Positions 23,797 to 32,026 are shown, numbered from the stretch's first letter. The stretch: DNA of 40,508 nucleotides from Thermoplasmata archaeon (GCA_030041075.1 JASHOP010000019.1:1-40508), one strand, 5' to 3'. Numbers and translations: made by a program. The notes: generated from the letters alone by a model not told the origin.

Positions 23797-24471
23797 CTAC
23801 GCGGCCCGCAAACGTTCGAGCCTATCCCTGCCGCGCCGGCGGAGCTTCGTCGTGATGGTGGGGATCGCGAAGACCACCGAGGCGAAGGCGACGGCCACGA
23901 CGATGTCGATCACCGTGAGGAGGGACCTGTCAAAGCCGCCGCCGAAGGTCACCGCAGCCCCCAGACCGCCGATAGCCGCCGCCAGAAAGATGTACATCAT
24001 CGTCGAAAGCAGGTAGCCCGAGTGAAACTCCCCGACGTCGACCGACTCGGTCAAATGCATGCGGAGCGACCGCTCGAGCTTCAGAGCGTCCTTTATCGCG
24101 CCGTCCTGAACCTTTTGAAAATGCCAGTCGCTGGCGAACACCGCGGCCAAGACTGCGAAGCTTCCAAGGACGATGGCGAAGCGCACCAGGGGGGGAGTGA
24201 CCGAGGCGGTCGCGGAGGAAGAAAACTCGATGAGTCCTTGTGCCGTGAGCAAGCCGGCGACGAATGTGATCCCGTACTGACGCGTTGTCGCGATGTTGGT
24301 ATCCATCGTCGCGATCACGCCCCGGGCCGCAGTCCACTCGGTGACGCGAATGTCCTTCGAGGGATCGTAACCAGGACCGCCCGGGACCGGACTCCCGTCG
24401 GGGCCGTTCGGAACCGGACCCGCACCGGCAGCCCCTCCCAAGACCTTGGTATCAACCTCCGCCGAGTCCAT
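23797..24471 (-). CDS. Four-helix membrane protein, unknown function
   Basis: A 224-residue protein. An acidic/Pro/Gly-rich N-terminal tail (1-50) leads to two hydrophobic spans (about 65-85 and 95-118), a charged segment of about 45 residues (KVQDGAIKDALKLERSLRMH), then two more spans (about 155-178 and 185-205) and a very basic C-terminus (KLRRRGRDRLERLR). The topology, with both ends inside, suits a small channel-like or structural membrane protein, but no family is recognised. The start is placed at ATG 24471, not 24486, because the AT box centre is 26 nt before 24471. Confidence 0.8.
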   Translation of the reverse strand: MDSAEVDTKVLGGAAGAGPVPNGPDGSPVPGGPGYDPSKDIRVTEWTAARGVIATMDTNIATTRQYGITFVAGLLTAQGLIEFSSSATASVTPPLVRFAIVLGSFAVLAAVFASDWHFQKVQDGAIKDALKLERSLRMHLTESVDVGEFHSGYLLSTMMYIFLAAAIGGLGAAVTFGGGFDRSLLTVIDIVVAVAFASVVFAIPTITTKLRRRGRDRLERLRAA

Positions 24472-24490
24472 GCCTCCCGGAGGCATCCTA

Positions 24491-24504
24491 CGATAAATAA
24501 AATT
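24491..24504 (-). promoter_or_regulatory. AT box that fixes the start of the four-helix protein
   Basis: AATTTTATTTATCG on the minus strand. Its centre is about 26 nt before ATG 24471 and only about 11 nt before ATG 24486, so the shorter protein is expected. Confidence 0.65.
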
Positions 24505-24750
24505 GGGGAGGTATTCTCTGCGTCTTCCAGCCTCGTCTTACGCCATCTACGGGCGGATCGATGACGATGGACCCAGCGTGACGACACCGCACCCGCGAAC
24601 CTACGACTCCATTCGGCCGGAACCCAACGCACCGGAGGCGACCCGGGCCCTGGCCAGAGCCCGGGGCAGCTCGCGTCCCGCCGTCAGTTGAATATCCTGG
24701 ACCGGCATCCCGGAGGGATCGTCGGGGCAGGGGGTCGATAGGAGGGGCCG

Positions 24751-25155
24751 ATGGCCGAGACCGACCCGGAGCGCGTCGCGATCCGCTTCGTGAACGAGAT
24801 CAACCGTCATGACACGCCCAAGCTCGCGTCGCTGATGGCTCCGGAGTTCCGGTTCATCGACAGCCTCGGACAGGAAGTGCGGGGCGTCGAGCGGATGATC
24901 GCGGCATGGACCGCCTATTTCGCGCTGTTCCCCGACTATCAGATCACCATTCGCGAGCGCCTCAGCGTCGGTCAGGTGGTCGCCCTGTTCGGCACGGCGA
25001 GCGGTACGCTCATCGAGCGGGGGGAGCTTCCGCACCGGAATCACTGGATCCTTCCGGCGGCCTGGAAGGCCGTCGTGCGCGACGGCCGGATGGTCGACTG
25101 GCAGGTATACGCCGACAATACCCCGGTCCAGAAGCTGCTCGAGACCCGAAGCTAG
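24751..25155 (+). CDS. NTF2-like/SnoaL-like protein (ester cyclase type)
   Basis: A 134-residue single-domain protein with the SnoaL/NTF2-like pattern: RFVNEINRHDTPKLASLMAP at the start, FRFIDSLGQEVRGVERMIAAW in the middle, FPDYQITIRE and the terminal VYADNTPVQKLL. This fold forms a cone-shaped pocket used by polyketide cyclases, isomerases and many unassigned proteins, so the reaction is not predictable. GGAGG at 24741-24745 lies five nt before the ATG, and an AT box (TTGAATATCC, about 24688-24697) gives a short leader, making it one of the SD-led genes. Confidence 0.87.
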   Translation: MAETDPERVAIRFVNEINRHDTPKLASLMAPEFRFIDSLGQEVRGVERMIAAWTAYFALFPDYQITIRERLSVGQVVALFGTASGTLIERGELPHRNHWILPAAWKAVVRDGRMVDWQVYADNTPVQKLLETRS

Positions 25156-25186
25156 CGGCCGGGCTCGCGCGCGGGCGCGGCGCGGG

Positions 25187-27241
25187 CTACGGAACGCCGC
25201 CGCGCTCCCGCCACCGTTCGCGCTCCTCTCGGCGTTCGTCCCGGGACGGGTCCCGATGCTCCGCCGCTCGCTTGTCGAGGGCGGAGGCGATCGCGCTCGC
25301 CAGGCCCGCGGTTCCTGCGCTGACCGACTCGTCCCGCCAGGATCGGGGGGGTGCCTTCCGGCGGCGGAGGAGCACGACCACTGCCCCGATCACGGCCACG
25401 AACGCGGCGGCCATCGCCAGGAGCTCCCAGAGGGGAACGGGGGCGAACAGACCACGACCGGTGGTCGGGGCGGTGGGCCCCGGAACGAGGCTGATCGCCA
25501 GCTGCACGCCCTGGCCCGCGCCCACCGTCAGGGTGGTGGAATACGTCAGATACCCCGCGAGGGAAGCTTGCACCGTGTGCGTACCGGCCAGGACGGTCAC
25601 GTTGAACAGCCCGGCAACGAGGGCGGTCGAGCTGCCATCGATCACCACCTGGGCCGTGGGCGGGGACACCGAGCCCGCGATCCAGGTGCTGCCGACGGCC
25701 GAGGCGACCTTGTTGATCCACGTGTTCCAGAAGTCCGTGGTGGAATCGGAAGCCATGTACTCTCCGGCGACCCAGACCCCGGAGGGGGTCAGCGGGTCCG
25801 CAGCCGCGCCGAACCAGAGGCTGAACGGACACACCGCGGGCGCGGCCGTGCAGAGCGACGAGGTCGGGCTGTCCGGGCCCGTGCCGGCCCTCAGCAGGAT
25901 GGGGGCCTCCAGGGTGTCGGTCGGGTCGGTGACCGCCTGGGTCGCCACGTACAGGCTGGGATACTCGGCATGCGCGGCGGACGACTCGGCGAAGACCACG
26001 ATCAGGTCGCCGGCCGGGTCGGTCGTCACCGCCGGGTCGAAGTCGTAGTAGCCGGACCCGCGGCTCCAGTTGAAGTCCTGGGTGAACGAGTCGTCCGTCG
26101 TATCGATCTCCCAGAGATGCAGGCACGAGCGCGGGGCGGAGTCGCCCGTCGGCACGCACCCGTTGGCCGCGGCGACCCAGAGGGTCCCGTTGCGCCAGGT
26201 GGCGCTGGAGATGTTCCCCAGGGTGCGGATGAGGTCGGAGGTGCCCGGCTGCGTGGCGTTCGGGGGCGTGGGCGTGCTCGTCCCCAGCAGCGGGATGGCG
26301 GCCGAAAGCGTGCAGGTCGCGGGGGTTCCCGAGAGCGTCCTCAGGTTCAGCCCCGTGGTGTTGCCAGCGTTGTCGCTCACGAGGTACGTCGTGTTCGAGA
26401 GGCTCATGACCGAGGCCGGCACGTACGAGGCGTCGGTGCGGCTTCCCTCGGTCGGGGTCGTGCACGTCTGGGGAGCCGCCCCGGTCACGAGCTGCGACTC
26501 GTTCGCCGCCATCACCTCGAATCCCACGGGCGTGGTGGGCCCGCTCCAGAGGTTGGCGACGATCACGACCTCATCGCCGTCGACCGCGAGCCGCGGCTGG
26601 TCGAACGTCATGCCACCCTTGGGCGCGGGAAAGTGCTGGAAGTTCCAGTAATCGCTCCCCGCATGCGATGGGTCGCTGGTGAGGCTACCCCCGTAGTAGA
26701 TCGCCCCGCTCGACGCGTCCATGATCGAGATGAACCAGCGCTGCGAGAGGGTGTCGTACACTACCTCGGGCTCGATCAGGTGGTCCGTCGCGCCCGTGTC
26801 GGCGAAGGTGTCGAGCGATTCGTTGAAGACCTGGACCCCCGCGGTCGTCCACTCGCGGATCAGGGAGCTCGTCACCTCGACCACGTAGCCGTTCCCGCTG
26901 GCCACGCTGACGTCCGGCACGAGGCACGACGAGCAGCTGCCGGTGGCACGATAGTCGATTCCGTCCCATCCGACGCCGATCGAAAGGGCTGCCGGCCCGA
27001 TCGCGATCGACGCGGAGTCCCCGGCCGGCGACGACGCTACCGAAACGGAGGCCGGGAGCTCCGAGGGGCTCGCGCCCGGGGTGAGCGTTGTCCCGGGCGT
27101 GGCGGTCGCGACGTGTGGGACCCACGCGACGGATCCGAGCCGGCCCTGGCCCAACGGAACGAGAAAAAGGGCGGACGCCGCAAGCACCACGAACGCTACG
27201 GCGAGCGGTGCCGCCGCGTGAGCGAAGATTCCCCTGCGCAT
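25187..27241 (-). CDS. Large cell-surface protein with PEGA domain and C-terminal anchor
   Basis: A 684-residue protein. A signal-anchor helix (about 8-31) is followed by a beta-rich ectodomain of about 500 residues with nine N-x-S/T sequons and several cysteines (for example SCSSC), resembling a beta-propeller or sialidase-like repeat protein (SQRWFISIMD, DQPRLAVDGDEVVIV). Residues about 535-600 form a PEGA domain (PPTAQVVIDG, LAGTHTVQASLAGYLTY). A single span at about 613-636 and a charged cytosolic tail (RREERERWRERGG) end the protein. It is probably an abundant glycosylated surface protein. The ATG at 27241 has an AT box centred 26 nt upstream. Confidence 0.85.
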   Translation of the reverse strand: MRRGIFAHAAAPLAVAFVVLAASALFLVPLGQGRLGSVAWVPHVATATPGTTLTPGASPSELPASVSVASSPAGDSASIAIGPAALSIGVGWDGIDYRATGSCSSCLVPDVSVASGNGYVVEVTSSLIREWTTAGVQVFNESLDTFADTGATDHLIEPEVVYDTLSQRWFISIMDASSGAIYYGGSLTSDPSHAGSDYWNFQHFPAPKGGMTFDQPRLAVDGDEVVIVANLWSGPTTPVGFEVMAANESQLVTGAAPQTCTTPTEGSRTDASYVPASVMSLSNTTYLVSDNAGNTTGLNLRTLSGTPATCTLSAAIPLLGTSTPTPPNATQPGTSDLIRTLGNISSATWRNGTLWVAAANGCVPTGDSAPRSCLHLWEIDTTDDSFTQDFNWSRGSGYYDFDPAVTTDPAGDLIVVFAESSAAHAEYPSLYVATQAVTDPTDTLEAPILLRAGTGPDSPTSSLCTAAPAVCPFSLWFGAAADPLTPSGVWVAGEYMASDSTTDFWNTWINKVASAVGSTWIAGSVSPPTAQVVIDGSSTALVAGLFNVTVLAGTHTVQASLAGYLTYSTTLTVGAGQGVQLAISLVPGPTAPTTGRGLFAPVPLWELLAMAAAFVAVIGAVVVLLRRRKAPPRSWRDESVSAGTAGLASAIASALDKRAAEHRDPSRDERREERERWRERGGVP

Positions 27242-27261
27242 GGTGGGTCCGGGAGCTGGAC

Positions 27262-27271
27262 GGGGATACTG
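27262..27271 (-). promoter_or_regulatory. AT box of the PEGA surface protein gene
   Basis: CAGTATCCCC on the minus strand, centred about 26 nt before ATG 27241. A second AT stretch (GGATTTAGAGG, about 27286-27296) lies further upstream. Confidence 0.5.
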
Positions 27272-27423
27272 ATGCTTTGTCGGACCTCTAAATCCTTCCT
27301 ATAGCGCTCGACCGGGATGCGGCCTCGGGGCCGGTGGTCCCGGGGACGCCTCGCCCTACGCCCGCCGGGCTGGCCCCTCGCGGGGGTCGGCCCCTCCCGA
27401 GCGTTCGGCCGGCATGGGTACGG

Positions 27424-27429
27424 GATATA
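27424..27429 (+). promoter_or_regulatory. TATA box of the 54-residue Cys/His protein gene
   Basis: GATATA, centred 25 nt before the GTG at 27452. Confidence 0.6.
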
Positions 27430-27451
27430 GTCGACGGACTGAGGAGGGAGC

Positions 27452-27616
27452 GTGACGACGGAGTGCGAGACCGCTGGATGCCTGCACCAACGACGGCTGC
27501 ACGGCTCCGACGGGCACTGCCGGGCGTGCCCCTGCACGGAGTACACCCGGGACGCTCCGCGCCACCAGACGAAGGCCGAGCGAAAGCAGGTGGCCCAAGC
27601 CCTCCGCCGGTGGTGA
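27452..27616 (+). CDS. Small Cys/His-rich protein, 54 residues
   Basis: A short gene starting at GTG 27452 and reading MTTECETAGCLHQRRLHGS at the N-terminus. Cysteines at 5, 10, 23, 26 and 28 and histidines at 12, 17 and 22 suggest one or two zinc sites (C-x4-C and HC-x2-C-x-C). The C-terminal half is a basic helix (TKAERKQVAQALRRW). Evidence for a real gene: a clear TATA box 25 nt upstream, GAGGAGG just before the start, and a composition quite unlike the Arg/Pro-rich chance frames. It ends 60 nt before the Dph6-like gene, which has its own AT element. Not recognised as a known family; nucleic-acid binding or redox roles are possible. Confidence 0.7.
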   Translation: MTTECETAGCLHQRRLHGSDGHCRACPCTEYTRDAPRHQTKAERKQVAQALRRW

Positions 27617-27676
27617 TCGGACCGCGCTCGGATCCGGGCGGGCCCCGACCGCCTAAGGCGACACCCAACGAAGCCG

Positions 27677-28366
27677 ATGCCGGATCCCTCGCGTACCGGA
27701 CCGGCGCCCCGGGCTTGGCTGTCGTGGAGCAGCGGCAAGGACTCGACGTTCGCGCTGCAGCAGGTCCGCCGGAGCCGCACCTACGAAGTGGTCGGTCTCC
27801 TGACCACCCTCAGCTCGGAATTCGGTCGGGTCTCGATCCACGGCGTTCGCGAAGATCTGCTCGATCGCCAGGCGCGCGCCGTCGGCCTTCCGCTCGCCAA
27901 GGTATGGATCCCGGACCCCTGCCCGAACGAGGTCTACGAGCGTGAGATGACGCGGGTGCTCGAACGAGCCAAGCACGACGGCGTCCGGCACGTCATCTTC
28001 GGGGACCTGTTCCTGGAGGAGATCCGGCGCTACCGGGAGTCGCGATTGAGTGCGATCGGAATGAAGGCCGCATTCCCGCTGTGGGGGAGGGACACCGCCG
28101 AGCTAGCCCAAGCGATGATCGCCGAAGGACTCCGAGCGCGGATCGCGTGCCTGGACACGAAGAAGCTCCCCTCCTCGATGGTCGGCGGGGAGTTCGATGC
28201 GCGGTTCCTCGGCTCGATCCCGGCAGGGGTCGACCCGTGCGGCGAGCGGGGCGAATTCCACACGTTCGTCACCGACGCTCGAGTCTTCCGCCAGCCGGTG
28301 AACGTCCTCGTGGGAGAGGTAGCGGAGCGGAGGGGCTACGCCTACGCCGACCTCCGACCCGGCTGA
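27677..28366 (+). CDS. Dph6-like ATP-pyrophosphatase (diphthine-ammonia ligase family)
   Basis: A 229-residue protein with the PP-loop SSGKDS at 18-23, the adenosine-binding segment VVGLLTTLSSEFGRVSIHGV, and the family-specific HVIFGDLFLEEIRRYRE and GEFHTFVTDARVF motifs. This is the archaeal Dph6/MJ0570 group, which amidates diphthine on elongation factor 2 in the last step of diphthamide synthesis. Several archaea have paralogs of unknown role, so the exact activity is not certain. An AT element (CTAAGG, about 27652-27657) is centred about 23 nt before the ATG, consistent with a leaderless message. Confidence 0.88.
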   Translation: MPDPSRTGPAPRAWLSWSSGKDSTFALQQVRRSRTYEVVGLLTTLSSEFGRVSIHGVREDLLDRQARAVGLPLAKVWIPDPCPNEVYEREMTRVLERAKHDGVRHVIFGDLFLEEIRRYRESRLSAIGMKAAFPLWGRDTAELAQAMIAEGLRARIACLDTKKLPSSMVGGEFDARFLGSIPAGVDPCGERGEFHTFVTDARVFRQPVNVLVGEVAERRGYAYADLRPG

Positions 28367-28520
28367 GCGCTCGCGCCCGGCCGCGACGCGCGGACCGACG
28401 GTTCCCGGTACGGCAGGGTCCGTCCTCCACCGCTCGGCCAGCCGAGGAACCTCGGACGGATCGGACCGGACCCCGAGCGGAAACCGCGGACCGGCTCGGT
28501 TCCGCCCGCGAGAACGGAAG

Positions 28521-28530
28521 GAAGATAACC
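28521..28530 (+). promoter_or_regulatory. AT box of the zinc-ribbon/ectodomain gene
   Basis: GAAGATAACC, centred 27 nt before the GTG at 28553. Confidence 0.6.
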
Positions 28531-28552
28531 GAACCGCCGGTACCGGCGGTTC

Positions 28553-29146
28553 GTGCAGGGATCCTTCTGCCAGTCGTGCGGCGCTCCCAACGCCCCCGGC
28601 TCGCAGTTCTGCGCCTACTGCGGCCACCCGATCGCACCGGCGGCGTCTCCCCTCCCGACCGGCGGGGGGGCGACCCCGCCTTCCCCGGCGGGCGGAGGGT
28701 ACCCGACCCCGTACTACCCGCCCTCGGGCCCCGGTCCCCGTCGCAGCTCGCGGCTGCTCATCGTCGCCGTCGTGGTCATCGTGATCGTGATCATCGCCGC
28801 CGGGCTCGCGATCGTCTTCCTGCTCTCGAGCTCGTCGTTCCCTGTCCAGGTCGACCAGATCAACATCTACTCCCCGGACAATGTCTGCGGTATGAACTCG
28901 ACGTTCACGGCGTTCACCGGGTTCAACAGCACCACCGGTGCGAACGAGACGTTCCAGTTCCCGATGCCGAACTACAACAGTTCCACCTGCACGATCCAAC
29001 ACGTATCGACCAACACCACGGGGTTCTCGGTCCCCGAGGCGCAGGTGCCGTTCATGATCCAGGGCGGCAGTTACGGGTGGATGAACATTACGATCGTTTC
29101 CCCGAACTCATCGTTCTCCGGGACGCTCTACTTGGAACTCCAGTGA
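28553..29146 (+). CDS. Zinc-ribbon protein with one membrane span and glycosylated ectodomain
   Basis: A 197-residue protein. Cytosolic zinc ribbon (C6, C9, C20, C23), a Pro/Gly/Tyr linker, a very hydrophobic span at about 67-92, and an ectodomain of about 100 residues with seven N-x-S/T sequons and two cysteines that could form a disulfide. The domain order, zinc ribbon inside and sequon-rich domain outside, suggests a surface protein whose cytosolic end binds a partner. No enzymatic signature. The GTG at 28553 is selected by the AT box 27 nt upstream. Confidence 0.85.
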   Translation: MQGSFCQSCGAPNAPGSQFCAYCGHPIAPAASPLPTGGGATPPSPAGGGYPTPYYPPSGPGPRRSSRLLIVAVVVIVIVIIAAGLAIVFLLSSSSFPVQVDQINIYSPDNVCGMNSTFTAFTGFNSTTGANETFQFPMPNYNSSTCTIQHVSTNTTGFSVPEAQVPFMIQGGSYGWMNITIVSPNSSFSGTLYLELQ

Positions 29147-29323
29147 CTCCGCCCGTCCGTCGGTGAAGCCGACCGGCGCGGAGCCAGCGCCCTTCCGAAT
29201 CGCGTGCCCTCGACCGAATCGGGCCGGGGGTGCTCGCTCCCGGCCCGGTGCTTCGTGAGCCGCAACGCGCGGAGGACAGGGGGGACCGGGTCGTCGCCGC
29301 AGGAAACGACCGTAGCCGGACGG

Positions 29324-29719
29324 CTACCGGAGCGCGACCGGCTGCGGCGCGGCGGGATCGGGCACGACCTCGACCGCCGTTCCGTACGCCAGGATCTCGC
29401 TCATGACCTCGCTGAGCTCCGAGGACGCGAACCCGACCCCGATCACCGCATTGCCGCCCATCGACTGGGCATGCTGCTGGAGCCGTTCGAGAGCCTGGTG
29501 TCGGGTCTGGTCGAGCAGTTGGGTATATTCGGTGATCTCGCCGCCTCCCAACGCCCGAAACCCGGCCGTGATGTTGCGTCCGAGCCCCCGGGACCGCACG
29601 ATCAGGCCCCATGTCACGCCCAGGGTGCGGACGATCCGGTATCCCGGGACGTACGGCGTGGTCACCGCGATCACGCCGGGCGTGGGTCGAGCGGATGGAA
29701 GCGGGGCGGTCGCCGCCAT
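29324..29719 (-). CDS. UPF0145/YbjQ family protein
   Basis: A 131-residue protein. VTTPYVPGYRIVRTLGVTWG, then RALGGGEITEYTQLLDQTRH and the C-terminal GGNAVIGVGFASSEL and EILAYGTAVEV are the conserved blocks of the YbjQ/UPF0145 (DUF74) family. These proteins form pentameric rings of dodecin-like topology; their role, sometimes annotated as heavy-metal binding, is not settled. The ATG at 29719 is supported by an AT box (TTATCT on the minus strand) about 26 nt upstream. Confidence 0.9.
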   Translation of the reverse strand: MAATAPLPSARPTPGVIAVTTPYVPGYRIVRTLGVTWGLIVRSRGLGRNITAGFRALGGGEITEYTQLLDQTRHQALERLQQHAQSMGGNAVIGVGFASSELSEVMSEILAYGTAVEVVPDPAAPQPVALR

Positions 29720-29742
29720 GATTCCCCCAGGTACGCCCGCTC

Positions 29743-29748
29743 AGATAA
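29743..29748 (-). promoter_or_regulatory. AT box of the YbjQ-family gene
   Basis: TTATCT on the minus strand, centred about 27 nt before ATG 29719. Confidence 0.55.
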
Positions 29749-29900
29749 GGTTCGTTCCGGGCTGAAAACGGTGTTAACCTCGTGGACCTGGGATCCCCGG
29801 ATGGTGCGCGACTCGATGGACCCCCGAGGATCTTGCCCGAGATGCGGCGGGCGACTCCGTCCCGGTCCCCGGAGGAGCGACGGCACGGGGAACGCACCGC

Positions 29901-29906
29901 GGAGGT
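29901..29906 (+). promoter_or_regulatory. Ribosome binding site GGAGGT that decides the lyase start
   Basis: A perfect GGAGGT seven nt before GTG 29914. The frame is open upstream to 29782 but the residues before 29914 do not match the family. Confidence 0.65.
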
Positions 29907-29913
29907 CGTGGTC

Positions 29914-30768
29914 GTGAGCGAACCGGCCGACCGGGCCCGGGCGTTCCGGGCGCTTCACCTCGGCCCACGACCCCTGATCCTCCCCAACGCGTGGGACGTC
30001 CCGAGCGCGCGGATGTTCGAGGAGGCGGGGTTTCCCGCCGTCGCGACCTCGAGCGCGGGGGTGATGGTCTCGCTCGGATACCCGGACGGCGAGTCGATCG
30101 GCCGGACCGTGTATCTGGAGGCGACCCGGAGGATCGTCCGGGTGGTCTCCGTTCCCGCGAGCGTCGATATCGTGTCCGGGTTCGGCCGAACTCCCCGGGC
30201 GGTCGCGACGACCGCACGCAAGGCCCTCGCGACGGGAGCGGTCGGGATCAACCTCGAGGACGGGGACCCGTCCGGCCCGGGCCTCGTTCCGGAGACGGTC
30301 CAGGTCCGGAAGATCGAGGCGATTCGATGCGTGGGCCGAGGGACCGGCGTCCCGATCGTGATCAACGCGCGGACCGATGCGCTGCGACGCGTGCGCGGGT
30401 CCGACCGGGCCCGGATGGAGGAGGCGATCCGCCGATCGATCGCCTACCGTGACGCGGGCGCCGACTGCGTCTATCCGATGGGACTGGTCTCGGCCGGATC
30501 GATCCGGACGTTCGTGGAAGCCCTCCGGTGTCCGGTCAACGTGATGATCCGCCCGGGGCTCCCCACCGTGGCCGAGCTGACCCGGCTCGGGGTGAAACGG
30601 GTGAGCTTCGGCCCCTCGGCGTCGTACGCCGCCCTGGGTCTCCTTCGGCGAGCGAGCCTCGAGGTTCGTTCGAAGGGGACGTATCGGGCCTTGCTGGACG
30701 GGGCGATCACGTTCGACGAGCTGAACCGACTGGCGCTCCCACGGGCGACGCCCGGGCGACGGAGGTAG
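29914..30768 (+). CDS. Isocitrate lyase/PEP mutase-family protein
   Basis: A 284-residue TIM-barrel protein. RPLILPNAWDVPSARMFEEAGF and TSSAGVMVSLGYPDGE near the start, SVDIVSGFG, GINLEDGDP (E115, D116) and PIVINARTDA are the standard blocks of the carboxyPEP mutase/2-methylisocitrate lyase-like group. These enzymes bind Mg and cleave or rearrange alpha-keto acid C-C or C-P bonds. The KKCGH-type loop of isocitrate lyases is absent, as in other short members, so the natural substrate is open. The start is placed at GTG 29914 because of the GGAGGT site and because family members begin there. Confidence 0.87.
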   Translation: MSEPADRARAFRALHLGPRPLILPNAWDVPSARMFEEAGFPAVATSSAGVMVSLGYPDGESIGRTVYLEATRRIVRVVSVPASVDIVSGFGRTPRAVATTARKALATGAVGINLEDGDPSGPGLVPETVQVRKIEAIRCVGRGTGVPIVINARTDALRRVRGSDRARMEEAIRRSIAYRDAGADCVYPMGLVSAGSIRTFVEALRCPVNVMIRPGLPTVAELTRLGVKRVSFGPSASYAALGLLRRASLEVRSKGTYRALLDGAITFDELNRLALPRATPGRRR

Positions 30769-30867
30769 GGGACCTCCGGCGTCCCCTCCCCCCGACCCGA
30801 GCGACCGAGCGCCCCTTGGGCGATCGCGTGCGCTCGGGTCGTGGGAGCCCCGGGGGCGTGGCGCACC

Positions 30868-31425
30868 CTAGCGCCCGCGCCCTCCGCGACGGGCCCGGAC
30901 CCGGCGCGACCTCGCCCGTGGGCGCCGTCTCGCGGGAATCAGGCCGAGGCGTCGCGCCAGCCGCCGATGGTCGGCCTCGTCGACCCACTCGACCTTCAGG
31001 TACTCGACGAGCTGCGCGTTGGTCATCCCGATCCGCTTCCCCTCCTTCACGGTGAACGCGTAGGCCTCGATCTCGGTGGGCGTGTCGACGTACTTCTTCT
31101 TCCGGTCGAACAGGGCGCGTCCGGCGCGGAACTGGCTCACGTGGCAGAGCTCGTGGACGACGTCGAGATACAGGGTGCGCAGATCGCCGGTCTTGAGGTG
31201 GTGGGTGCTGACGATGAGGTGGCCATCGACGTCGCTGGTTCCCATGTAGCCGAACGGGGGCGAGAAGAACTCGACCTTGAGCCGCCTCAGGATCGAGGGG
31301 GCGCGCGCGCCGAACAGTTCCCGGATCGGGGGCGCGGTCGCGAACCCGCGGAAGAACCGCTCGAACGGGTAGAGTCGGATCGGCGCTCGCCGCTCGATAC
31401 GCACCCCGAACTTGGACTCGATCAT
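30868..31425 (-). CDS. Zinc metallopeptidase-like protein (HExxH)
   Basis: A 185-residue protein with H91-E92-x-x-H95 (VVHELCHVSQF) and a downstream TEIEAYAF (E118/E120) that supplies the likely third zinc ligand in the pattern of gluzincins. The first 90 residues are mixed alpha/beta; the end is an Arg-rich tail. No signal peptide or membrane span, so it should act in the cytosol. ATG 31425 is preferred over longer versions: AGGAG lies four nt upstream (31434-31430) and the longer N-terminus is low-complexity. Resembles small archaeal metallopeptidase-like proteins; substrate unknown. Confidence 0.82.
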   Translation of the reverse strand: MIESKFGVRIERRAPIRLYPFERFFRGFATAPPIRELFGARAPSILRRLKVEFFSPPFGYMGTSDVDGHLIVSTHHLKTGDLRTLYLDVVHELCHVSQFRAGRALFDRKKKYVDTPTEIEAYAFTVKEGKRIGMTNAQLVEYLKVEWVDEADHRRLARRLGLIPARRRPRARSRRVRARRGGRGR

Positions 31426-31606
31426 CGGACTCCTGCTGCCGCGCGGCGAACGACGGGAGGGCCCGCGCGCCTTAGAGGCTTCGTCGCCCGACCCGGGGAC
31501 GGGCCCGGCTCCGGGTCGCGCGGCGCGACCCGCGGGCCGCGGATCCGGCGGAGAGCGCGGCACCCCACGGATTATCTCGGGGAAGGGCCTCCGCCGGTCG
31601 GACACC

Positions 31607-32026
31607 ATGGATCCTTCCGGACCGTACTACCGACCCGGGGGACCGGGGCCCGGCGGGCCACGCCACCGGTTCCGGCGGTGGGTCCTGGCCATCGCCGCGT
31701 TCCTGGGGGGCGCGGCGGTCGCCATCTTGGTGGTTGCCATCGACCCGCGCTGGTTCGGCGTCCCGGCCTCACCGTACCCGTACCGGTACGGCCCGTTCGG
31801 CGGGGTCCTCCTCGCCTTCCTGATCCTGATCCTCGTCTTCTTCTTCGTCCGGATGCTGTTCTGGAGTGTCCGGGTCGGCCGATACGGGGAGCGAGGCCCC
31901 GGCGGGATGTATGGCCCCGAGCGCCCGGCGATGATCGCCCGAGTGCGGTACGCCCGCGGAGAGATCACCCGGGAGCAGTTCGAGCAGATCATGCAGGACC
32001 TGGGCCGACGGCCCGGTCCGCCGTAG
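31607..32026 (+). CDS. Two-span membrane protein with C-terminal SHOCT domain
   Basis: A 139-residue protein: a Gly/Pro-rich N-terminus, two hydrophobic spans at about 24-46 and 64-88, and a C-terminal SHOCT motif (YARGEITREQFEQIMQDL). SHOCT is a short helical oligomerisation motif often at the end of membrane proteins. An AT element (GATTATCTC, 31571-31579) is about 32 nt before ATG 31607. The gene is divergent from the metallopeptidase gene. Function unknown. Confidence 0.83.
   Translation: MDPSGPYYRPGGPGPGGPRHRFRRWVLAIAAFLGGAAVAILVVAIDPRWFGVPASPYPYRYGPFGGVLLAFLILILVFFFVRMLFWSVRVGRYGERGPGGMYGPERPAMIARVRYARGEITREQFEQIMQDLGRRPGPP

Noticed and set aside
24472-24486. ATG 24486 as start of the four-helix membrane protein
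   Set aside because: The AT box at 24491-24504 is too close; the ATG at 24471 is at the right distance.
29782-29913. N-terminal extension of the PEP mutase-family protein
   Set aside because: Family members begin near GTG 29914, which has a perfect GGAGGT site; the extension is unmatched low-complexity sequence.
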